Origin: Ypsolopha sequella
Taxonomy: Eukaryota; Arthropoda; Insecta; Lepidoptera; Ypsolophidae
Reading direction: 5' to 3'
DNA length: 64,000 bases
Assembly: GCA_934047225.1 (NCBI GenBank)
Contig: OW203983.1
Span: 1,860,001 to 1,924,000, forward strand
The notes beneath the pieces are model-generated. The model was not told where the DNA came from, searched no databases, and saw only the letters and a program-made list of their open reading frames with translations. Each line of letters begins with the position of its first letter. Position 1 is the first letter of the stretch. Below are positions 30,701-40,400 of this stretch, piece after piece. The position numbers were made by a program, and so were the translations under genes.

Positions 30701-33700
30701 ATAAAAATGTAATGCTTGAACATGATACTATGTTACCGCCTAATATTAAGTTTGAAAGGCTCAGAAGTCTATCAGTTGCGAATTTTTTATCGCATCAACA
30801 TTTGCCAACATATAATGGTCCAGTAAACAGTTGTACAAACCAATATGAATACGATAAGTTCTACGATAATTTTAAAAAGCCTACATATATAACACCGGGT
30901 AAATATAAGTTCGCTTTTAGAGACGATGACTATGATACCAATGAGGATAATGATAATAGTGAGTATAGTCATGATAGTGATGATTGTGATGACTGTTACG
31001 ATAATTATGTGGAAAGATTTAAAAGATTAAATTGCACCCAGAGTAAACAAAGCTATGACTTACAAGATACCAAGAAAGTTAATTGTCAATGTCCTGTCGT
31101 GTGGAGATCAAATAGAAATGATTTGTGTGGTCACTCATCGGGAATTAAAGACATCTTTAAAACAATACATGAACGCACTCACAAAAAACCTAAACATCAA
31201 AGAAATCTCACGAAATGTCCAGCAACTTGTAAATTTGATCATTTAAAAACACAGTCAAACCAATGTGTGTCTTCAAAGGGAATACATGTTTATGTGAAAG
31301 ATGGACTAGAATTCCAGACTTCTGTAAGAGATAATTTAACAAAAATTGCCTCGAAGGTTAGCAACTGCTTAAAGGGAAATCCAAGATCCAAAGTATTGGT
31401 TCTTAAACGTCGTGACTGTAAATATCATCTTCCAGCCTTTGTCGAACTTGACCAGCTTAATAATATGTGCTTTAAAAAATTATCTTCTGCCAATTTATGT
31501 AATTGTCATTATAAAATGAAGGCGGAGTATCAAACAGATGATAGTCATGAGTGTTTTTGTAGGCAGCAGATGGATTTATGTCAACCTGTTGCTAATGCTC
31601 ATATATTCACTAAGCAATCAAAAACACCTAATGACCAAGTTTATTATTTTAAGCAATGGTACGATATTCAACATAAAAAATCAAATATGCTGATCTGTCC
31701 TGACGATGCAGATATGGCACACCAAAGCCAGCAAGTTGTTAAATCCAGATTATCTCCTAGTATTCTTCACCAAAATAAAATGAAGCTAATCAATGATTTA
31801 AATACTGACAGAGAACTCGAGCAAAATTCAGAAAATGTAGGCAGTTTAAGTCTTTTAAATATTTTTGCCGTTTCGACCAGACCACAACCTGAATGTGAGA
31901 CCCAACTAGCCAATGAAAAACTTCGTAATTATCACTTGCAACGCTTTGAACAACAAAAGGGCGCAACAAATAAATATAATTGTGACTATTCAAAAAAGAA
32001 CTACCTTGACTTACAAAATACCCAACACGTGCAATATCCTAAAAACGTTAAAAAATTCGGAAGTGAAACGCAAGTAAATGTTATCCGAACTTTAGAAGAA
32101 CACAAAAATCACAAAGAAATAACTAATTGTACCCCGTGTATTTGTAACATAAACAAAGTACAGCCAATTGAAGCATTAGACACTTACAGAGAACTTAAAC
32201 AAATTATAAAACTTAAGGGAGGTAACTGTTCTCAAAAAATCTTAGCATTAGAAAATATATTTCTTAGACCGCAGTCAACAAATAAAACCAAACATTTCAA
32301 TGATATAGAGAGTGGACATTCAAAGCTGCAGCTTAAAGAAGATGACAAGTCTTGTGATTTAATCCAGATCAGTTCAATTCAACGTTTAGAAGAACTCGAG
32401 AAACGATACAATATTACAAGAAAAGAAAGTCATGAATGCGCTCCAAAGACGCAAAATATGTATAGTTTGCTCAAAGAACAACTTGTACCAAATTGTATTT
32501 GTGCAAAACCTAATATCGGAAATGATGGTTATACTCAATTGCAGAAATTAAATTTCAAGCAACAGCTACATTGTGAAAATCAGCAACCCACACTATCAAA
32601 TAAATGTCCTAAAAGTGCTTACTTATCATATAAAAATATTGCAATACCAGCGATCGTTCTGGAATGTAGAAATATAACAACCAGTACATATAATCAAGGT
32701 GTCGACATCGGTATACAGTATTCGTATAAAAATGTGACAACTTTTACTAATACATCTGTCGAACCTTTATACAAATCAACAAAAAAGGTAAACCGTGCTT
32801 CTCAGTATAAAGATCGAGATCAATGTATACTGTCTGTAAAAGAAAACTACAGTTCTACAGTAAAATTTAATGCCTGCTACAATCAAACAGCCAAAAAAAA
32901 GATTGGACGACCCTTGAAGGATGAGACAAATTATTATATCCCAAAACATGGTACAGTTCATAAAAATCACAAATGCATACAAACAAGAGACATTCTTCCC
33001 ATCTTGTTACATGAAAGCATTGCTTTATCAACTAGTTTTTGCAACCAAGAATCTGTGAATTGTCCAAATACGATTATGATAAAAAATCAGTGCCCTTTGC
33101 AGCTACCAGAAGCTACTATTCACAGAAAAACAATAGTTGTCTATCCTTCCGTTTCACCCGAAAGCTCTGTTATAGAAAAAACATCGATTAAGCAATTATC
33201 TGCAGGGTATCCAAAATATTATTTAGAAAAGGGGTGCCCTGATCAAACTCCACAGGTCTTTCACAAAAAAGACAAACGATTACAAACAAGAAATATTAGT
33301 CCCATCGTGTCCCGAGAATTTTTTGATAAAGAAAGAAGTTTATGTAAATTAGAACCTCGGAGATGCATCACTTCAAAATACAATTCAGAAAAAGGATCTG
33401 CCAATGTTATCAAAATGCAAGAGAAGAGTCCTATGCAACAACCAATATGTGTTGTTAACAAAAAGAACAGGCCCATACAAACGACGGTGTACCGCAGAAA
33501 TTGTTCCATCCAAAATACATTGTCCAAGCCAGAAATTCATAAAAGTATGAACCCGAAATATATTTCAGATAAAATATCTGTCGAATATATAAAATCAGAT
33601 AATTGGAATTCTCTTGACTTTGCGTGTCCAAAGAGAGGTACAAATCTGAATAATAAACGGTCAAAACAGAATCGTTTCTGTCGTCGAAAACCTTCATTAG

Positions 33701-34146
33701 TGTTGACTTGTCCAGAAGACAATCTGGAAAGTCTTCATGATAATGATTACCAGCCGCTTAGATTAAAATGCAAGATGAAACGTTTATCAAAGCCCGAGAT
33801 GCCGATAGGATATTGTCGTTGCGGTCGCGGCAACCGTAAACGGAGAAATAAGTCAAAAAAGAGTTTCTGTGAGTGTTCCGTACCGAAAAAGAAAAGATTT
33901 AGATTTATGCATAGAAAAAAGTCTAGCAAAATTAGGGCCGCCGAAAAAGAAATAGAAGAAATGCTAAAGAATCGGCCCTCTCAGTCTTCCTGCGTTTGCA
34001 ATGATGAGTCGATATTCAACGGCAGAGACTGCGTCCATCATCAATGTCAAAAAAAGAAAACAAAGTTGCTGGCTCACGAAGAAGAGCTCGATGTTATCTC
34101 ACTTAGAAAACGTCATCCTAGCTTATTTATAATTTGTCCAAAATAA
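27725..34146 (+). CDS. Giant terminal exon: Cys/Lys/Asn-rich protein of unknown function
   Basis: Open for 2,140 codons with stop TAA at 34144-34146. The first ATG is at 28021, but the frame runs on upstream without a stop to an acceptor (TTGTTTCAACTATTTCAG) at 27724, reading GNRSGVKTVFKLWSVTQY, so the start lies in an earlier exon; 18906-18998 joins in phase. No signal peptide, transmembrane span or known domain is seen. The protein is basic, with scattered CxC, CxxxxC and CPx motifs (CPCKQQHCVC, LCLCNNPP, CRCGRGNRKRRNKSKKSFCE near the end), an acidic patch DDDYDTNEDNDNSEYSHDSD at 30922-30990, and repeated IQT-type motifs. Composition suggests an intrinsically disordered, fast-evolving protein; a role in sperm or cuticle would be guesswork. 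Six kb free of stops in AT-rich DNA argues strongly for selection. Confidence 0.85.
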
Positions 34147-34178
34147 ATTCTTAGCTTTTTCTATGGAAAATTAGCAGC

Positions 34179-34184
34179 AATAAA
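34179..34184 (+). promoter_or_regulatory. Polyadenylation signal AATAAA of the giant gene
   Basis: AATAAA 33 bp after the stop codon, followed by a T-rich stretch (CTTTTTCTGTTTTATTTGTG). An overlapping AATAAA also occurs at the stop itself (34142). Confidence 0.55.
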
Positions 34185-34374
34185 ACACTTTTTCTGTTTT
34201 ATTTGTGTATGAATTATGTAATGATGTTTTTATCATCAACAGGCTTATCATTGCTTGTGTATTTACTTTATAATAATACAAATATATTGCTTTAATACCT
34301 GGAATGTTGCTTTAGCTCCACTTGCCCTTGGCCGATATTTATTTCCCTAACTGTTATTCCCTGTTACTAAAATT

Positions 34375-34485
34375 GTTTAAATTCACCCAATTTTACTAAA
34401 AGATAATTTGGGTAAGTGCAAGTCGGACTCCCGCACTAAGGGTTCCGTACCACCAAACAATACGAGTACGGAACCCTAAAATTAT
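34375..34485. repeat. Short GGGTTCCGTA-family copy (deletion derivative)
   Basis: AAGTGCAAGTCGGACTCCCG, AAGGGTTCCGTACCACC and ACGAGTACGGAACCCTAAAA: the two ends of the family joined with the middle missing. The interval 34185-34374 before it is unremarkable. Confidence 0.65.
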
Positions 34486-34750
34486 TATGGTGAATAATTA
34501 CAATAATTAGCTTTTCGTTCGTATTTAAGTTTAGTTTTGAATGAAACTTCTCACACTTGAAACTTTATGGAAAGGAACCGTCACGTGGTTTCTTTGTCTA
34601 TGCTTTGAACTGACAACTGACATTGAACTGACCATGAACTTTCGACTTTATTCACAGCGTCTCAAGGGTAAGTTATAAGCTATAAAAACGCTTAAATGTA
34701 CTCTTTATTTATGAGTAGCAGAGGTTAGTTGCTGGCGCTAGAACAATTTT

Positions 34751-35476
34751 TAGGGTTCCGTAGTACCTAAAAGGTACAAAAAAGAACCTTATCGTGAGAC
34801 TCCGTTGTCCGTCCGTCCGTCCGTATGTCACAGCCTCATAATTTTAGCACCGTAAAAGATACATACATGAAATTTGGCACAAAAATAGCATTAATTTGCC
34901 CACATATATCACGTTGTAAAAAAAATTAGAAAAATTTTAAATTGTTCAAAATATTTCCAAAAAAAAGTGAGAAAAATAAAAAATATTATCCTAAAAACAC
35001 AATATTGTTTATTAAGCACAAATGACAAATAAAAAAAAAAGAAGTATAATAAACAAAAAAAATATTTTATAAAAATACAATATGGGTATCAAATTGTAGA
35101 TATTAAAAAGCTGATTGTAAAAATATATACTTTTACTATATTTACTAACACTGGTTTCGAGAAATCTTTAAAAAGCCTCAAAAATATGTATGTCCCCCCC
35201 CCCCCTTTATCTCCGAAACTGATAGACCAAAAAATATGAAAAAAATAGCAATTATAGATCGTAACCGGCCAATTACAGGAAATCTATAGCGATTAAAAAA
35301 AATGAGCACAGATGAGAAATTTAAAAAAAGAAGTATAATAAATAAAAAAATATTTTATAAAAATACAATATGGGTACCAAATTGTAGATATTACTTTTCT
35401 TCTGATTCTTCTCAAAACTGTCGAATTACGGAACCCTAGGTACGCGAGTCTGACTCCCGCTGAGTACGGAACCCTA
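34751..35476. repeat. GGGTTCCGTA-family block, second copy
   Basis: Starts TTAGGGTTCCGTAGTACC, then (GTCC)n at 34808-34823, CACAGCCTCATAATTTTAGC, the AAAAGCTGATTGTAAAAATA sub-unit, a C10 tract at 35195, and ends GTACGGAACCCTAATA. Same order as 26236-27543 and 49728-50455. Confidence 0.75.
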
Positions 35477-35534
35477 ATATCTTAACCGCCATATTTTTCC
35501 TGTAATCTTTACCTAATCACCTATTACTATATTT

Positions 35535-36312
35535 TTTAGGTTCCGTACTTCAAAATGAAAAAACGGAACCCTTATAGGATCACATTGTTGTCCGTCTGTC
35601 TGTCCGCCAGTCTGTCTGTTTGTCTGTCAAGACCCTTTTGCTCGAGCCCTGTATGAGATATCAAGTTGAAATGTATACCTCCTACAGAAATCTACGGCCC
35701 TATGGTGCTGTAAAAAAATCTAACTGGACGCAAAAGAAGTTTACGAAATACTTTATGAGTACATAATCAATTTCGCACAAATTTGCTCACCGTAAAACCT
35801 ATACTACTACAGTTGCCACAAAATAAGAGGCCCGTTTTGACAGATAAGAAGGACCATAGAATATAACTTTACATGTAATAAATGAAACCGTTAACAAATA
35901 ATTATTAACTTATTGGGTTTAAAGAAAATAAACAAACGTTATTTAATTATCACGGAACATATTTCCAGTATTATTTTCACGCATATTCCAAAATAAAAAT
36001 GCAATTTTGAATTACTACACAATGTCTCAAAAACAGTTACATTCTCAGTCAATTTTTTCTTAATAATAGTGTTGTAACTAGAAAATCGCCTACTTTCACG
36101 GACACAATTCGATTCCACTTGAAAATAATAAACTTGTTTTAATATTGATAAAATAATTGTAATGATCTGTAATTAGCTTTTGTGAGACCAGTACACATAA
36201 AGCCAAGTTTAAATTTACTTTTTTTTTGCAAATATGAACTTTTTAGATTTGAAGATTTGCATGTATTTATAACGGTGTCGGTCGCGTATACCGAAAAATA
36301 TAATATAATAAT
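35535..36312. other. Related repeat start, then featureless AT-rich DNA
   Basis: 35538-35640 reads GGTTCCGTACTTCAAAATGA, ACGGAACCCTTATAGGATC and a (TGTC)n/(CTGT)n stretch, the same layout as 60845-60940. From 35800 nothing is recognised. Confidence 0.45.
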
Positions 36313-37132
36313 AATGGGTAATGGATGAAATCATTGAAAGTGCGTGAATATTTTTTTGTTAATAGGAATAACCTTCCCCATACGAGGAAAAAAAAACTAA
36401 AATTTTTAGGTGGCTTTAATTACATTAAAAAATATAAAAACTTTTAAATTTTGGATATACGGAGCTATACAGCTGCATACGAATACTTCCTTTGCCTGCA
36501 TATAAAAAAACCGTTATTAATCTATGGTAACAAAATGACACCAAAACATAACCTCTCGTGTTGTTATTCTTTTATGGTATTTTGTTTAATTTTGCGACTG
36601 CTTACTCACACCTGACCTTTGGATTTGCCTGCTTCGACGACTATCTACGCCTTGTACCCTGGATTAGATCTTGATAGCCACTACGACGACCAATGGAACT
36701 GAAACTGGACTATTGTGTTTTTCTTCTGGTTTTTGTGTATTAGTTCTCTACACAATGGATACTGAAGAACATCAACGTTGGAGAGAACCCAATAAAACAT
36801 GTTTTGTGCCATCATGTCATCATGTCACCATCAGGTGTGAGTAAGCAGTCGCAAAATTAAACAAAATACCATTAAAAGAATAACAACACGAGAGGTTATG
36901 TTTTGGTGTCATTTTGTTACCATATATTAATAACGGTTTTTTTATATGCAGGCAAAGGAAGTATTCGTATGCAGCTGTATAGCCCCGTATATCTAAAATT
37001 TAAAAGTTTTTATACTTTTTAATGTAATTAAAGCCACCTAAAAAATTTAGTTTTTTTTCCTCTTATGGGGAAGGTTATTCCTATCAACAAAAAATATTCA
37101 GGCACTTTTAATGATTTCATCCATCACCCATT
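36313..37132. repeat. Large inverted repeat: two about 302-bp arms, 215-bp spacer
   Basis: Left arm 36313-36615, right arm 36831-37132, highly similar in reverse complement along their full length (for example TAACCTCTCGTGTTGTTATT / AATAACAACACGAGAGGTTA, and AGGAATAACCTTCCCCATA / TATGGGGAAGGTTATTCCT). The spacer (36616-36830) is GC-richer and non-palindromic (TGGATTAGATCTTGATAGCC ... GAGAGAACCCAATAAAACAT). Probably a foldback or MITE-type element. No target duplication was found. Confidence 0.85.
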
Positions 37133-37715
37133 GTGCTAAATATGTAACATACCACTTAGCTTTTAAACTTATAGTTTACAAACACAAAAAAAATATATAT
37201 ATAAAACATGCATTTATTGCTTGAAGTATCATTTTTTTATTAATGAATTGGTTTACAGGCAAAGTTTTCCATAAAACATCCTATCAATAGACATATTGGC
37301 TGGTTAGAAATATGGCAGTATTTTTTTTTATAAGGCAAGGAGCAATTTTTTCATCTTGAAGCCTACATATTTTTCTTACTGGCCAGTATTTTATATATAT
37401 CAACGCACTAACCTCTATCTAATTTGAGGTCAGTGAAGTACAACATTACAAAATATTACTGGCACGTAAGAATTTCCATTTCAGGTTCTTTTCGTAGAGA
37501 AAAAAAATTAAAAGCTGGTTTTAGCACCCGAAATATCGTTCTATCACCATCTTATCATAATTTTCAATACATAAAATTTATATTAACTATCCAATGGTTA
37601 ATTAAATGTTCTTCCTAGAAATTATAACCAATAAACTTGAAAATATTTCAAACGATAACAATCTTATAATATATTGAATCGATTTCTCGTGAGAATCGGT
37701 TGACCTAGTTACCGA
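37133..37715. other. No recognised feature
   Basis: AT-rich; 37424-37618 is a chance frame. Confidence 0.35.
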
Positions 37716-37723
37716 TTTGCATG

Positions 37724-38191
37724 CAGGGTTGGATTCAGACCCTCGGAAAATTATTGTCTATGGGAAATAAAAATACGAGTATACTACTTGGCTAAAATTA
37801 TACTACGTTTCGTTTTTCGTCGATTTTTGTTTTGAATTTAAATAAAATAACCTATTTGTTAGGAAAAATTTCAAAAAATTTACTAAAAATATTCATAATT
37901 TAATAAAATTAAGGCAACTGGATCTCTATTCAGCCAATTCGTCGATCGGAACTTCGTCCTTGGCATTGACTCTACGTAACATGTCGTCAGACGGCATACA
38001 TTCGATGCAAATTCCCTATATTGTAGGGTAAATGTTAAAAAACACAACGTCTCAACCAATAAAACAAGTCGGTCGGCCTGTAGATGAAATTATGGTATTT
38101 TTACGTAGTATAGTTTCATTACGATACTACATACTACATGTCATGAAAATATGGTACAAATAGTATAATTATACTACAAAATCCAACCCTG
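37724..38191. mobile_element. hAT-type MITE, 468 bp, with 8-bp target duplications
   Basis: TTTGCATG occurs exactly at 37716-37723 and 38192-38199. The termini CAGGGTTGGATT and AATCCAACCCTG are 12-bp perfect inverted repeats. An 8-bp duplication and CAGGG-type ends are hAT hallmarks. No transposase. Perfect duplications suggest a recent insertion. Confidence 0.88.
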
Positions 38192-38199
38192 TTTGCATG

Positions 38200-39240
38200 G
38201 TTCACATCCATAGATACGTCGCGATGACATATGCCAAAACGGACCTATTACATTGTAACTACCTCAGAATAAGGAATACAAATAGAAGCCTGGCTAAAAT
38301 AATACGCGGAGAAAGACACCTATCCTTGATTTTCTTACGACATTCTAGTGCGTTAGAGAGAGATGCATGTGTATTAGTTTTTTCTTAATTAGGTAGGTTG
38401 TCACTAGTTCGTTGCTTTGCTAGTGATGTAACAATGTCGATTTTTGACTACGAGAAATAAACCAAATCGAAATGAACCACGACCAATCTGCTTACCACAC
38501 ATTATATCGTATCAAAGTGTGAAAAAAAAAGAATGCAGGAGGCACCGACCCTTCTGGTGACATCCTCTTGCTTTGGAAGGAGGCCGAGAGAATTAATAGC
38601 AAAGTGGTCTCTGTCTAGCCCAGTGGGACACATGTTATATTGTGTAAATAAGGAATTAATAATATCTTTCGTTTAGCATAATATTTTTTATTAAGTACAA
38701 ATTACTATATCGTAAGCAGGTAGGTACATAAGTTAAGTCCAAAATTGTGCTTGTTTCTAGTACAAAAAATGCTGTAGCTTGTATCAGAGATACAACCGTA
38801 AGCTATTTAAGTGGATACTTTTTAAGTCACCTCTTAACTCAATCAAATAAATGTTCGTTGATGTCGCGTCTTTGTTCAATCAAGGAGGAAGGAATTAATC
38901 GCAACAATAGAAATCATAATAATCAGAGACTTATAGAATTCGTAATAATAATATTATGTCAATGATGAGCGATGACAGCGCAATTACTACAGAGGTAATT
39001 TCAATTTTTTTATTATTTGTTTCAAATGAACAACAACTTATCTTGAATAATAACTAATAACAAATAATGAACGATTAAAATACCTAATAACCTGTAATAA
39101 GAAATCAAATTATGCGCAGTTCAAGTCAATAAGTATTCCCAAAATTCATTTCACGATAGAACAGCCCTGTCAAAGTACTTTTATTATCAACCACTAAGTA
39201 CGAAAATGTCTTGATCTGCGGAATTTCTTCGTGAAGTCGA
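38200..39240. other. No gene seen; 3' flank of the THAP gene
   Basis: 38200-38390 is an open but unremarkable frame. 38530-38640 has a low-repeat, GC-richer stretch (GGCACCGACCCTTCTGGTGA, AAGTGGTCTCTGTCTAGCCC) of the kind seen in dispersed elements. 38990-39240 should be the 3' UTR and flank of the minus-strand THAP gene; an AATAAA complement (TTTATT) occurs at 39179. Confidence 0.35.
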
Positions 39241-40035
39241 TCACGGAAGTAACGTACAAGTTCTGAACAGGCCTTTCAGAACGATTTGCGAACATAGAAG
39301 TATGCACTTTTCTACACCACAGACATCCATAGGTACTGGTTCTGTTGCCTAAAATTGAAAAATTATCGAGTTAATATACTGTAGTATAGTACAAGCACGT
39401 ACCTACAAACAAGATTGATAATGCAATTATACATAATTATTTAAAGGTTACCAATGTGTCTGTATCTGGTAAATATAACGTCGGTAAAGCATCTGCTTTT
39501 AACCGTCTCCATTTTAAATTTTCGTTTGGTAAAAAAGAATCCGGCGTTAAGTGTTTTGAACAAATATGACTGCTTTTTTTAATTGCCCAATTTGGTCTAA
39601 TTATTCGTCTAAGCCATTCACTTTTTAATTCTTCCCTTTTTGGAAATCTGTAACAAAAAAATATAGCGATATTTATTCGGCATTATTTTTCTTTTAACTC
39701 GCGCTGCAATTAATCTGCGGTATTATCCTTTATGCACGACTGCCGCGGGAACCAATGTTCGATAGTTTGCCACACAGACTTTAGTACATCACTATGCGAA
39801 AAAACATAACCTCTAATCGTCTGCAGAAAATCCATGTAAAACAGGCAAATATCGGTGTAGAATTGAACACGAGTATGATTTACAAGAACTACTATTATTG
39901 TTACTGAGTTTTAGGTATGATCCTGCAACTTATTAACATAAAAACTATCAGAACTCACCGATGAAATGATATTGCTTCATTGTTGTTTTCTTTTCTTCCT
40001 GTATGTGATTTACAGCCTTCAATCGCACAAGACAT
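39241..40035 (-). CDS. THAP zinc-finger protein, three exons
   Basis: Exons (minus strand): 40035-39959, 39647-39452, 39348-39241, joined by GT...AG introns (donors GTGAGT and GTAACC; acceptors TTTTTGTTACAG and CAATTTTAG). Product 126 residues. The THAP fold is complete: C3-x4-C8, FHRFP at 24-28, W37, C55-x2-H58, F64 and the ALPT block at 79-82; C, C, C, H bind zinc and the fold reads DNA. The second exon ends in phase 0, so the last exon reads ATEPVPMDVCGVEKC to TGA at 39243-39241. No stop or frameshift. Such short THAP proteins are transcription factors or P-element-derived genes in insects; which of these it is cannot be told here. Flanked by an hAT MITE and LINE D. Confidence 0.85.
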
Positions 40036-40400
40036 TTTATTACAATGTTAAAAAAACAATCAACACAAACAATAATAAATCACACTTTTACGAATTTTGA
40101 GAGGAAGAGCACCAAAATATTTTATTTCTCTCGGTGAAGCTGTAAACTTTCGCAAAATGCATTAGACATTTCGATGCCACCAAATTAAGATGTGATGCAC
40201 GCAACGAACGATATTACAACACAACGATACAATGATGAGACATATTTAATTTGATGGTATTATAATTTTTAAAATACATCCAAATTACATCCGTCTGACA
40301 TATTTGGTTCAATCTAGTGACACACCAGGAAAAAATATAAAGTAAGTGCGGTCCGTCGTTTCATTCACTCGTACACAGGAGTAATTTACGTTAGATGAGT
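40036..40400. other. Upstream flank of the THAP gene
   Basis: Should hold the minus-strand promoter and 5' UTR. No TATA or initiator could be singled out. CGATATTACAACACAACGAT lies at 40207. Confidence 0.3.

Noticed and set aside
28371..33929. Many 60-100-codon minus-strand frames under the giant exon
   Set aside because: Antisense of a Lys/Asn-rich frame has few stops; their Phe/Leu/Ile/Cys-rich content mirrors the sense codons. No start or splice context.
39184..39348. Alternative frame for the last THAP exon (YGCLWCRKVHTSMFANR)
   Set aside because: It looks protein-like, but the preceding exon ends in phase 0, which selects the ATEPVPMDV frame. Only an unseen donor shift would permit the other.
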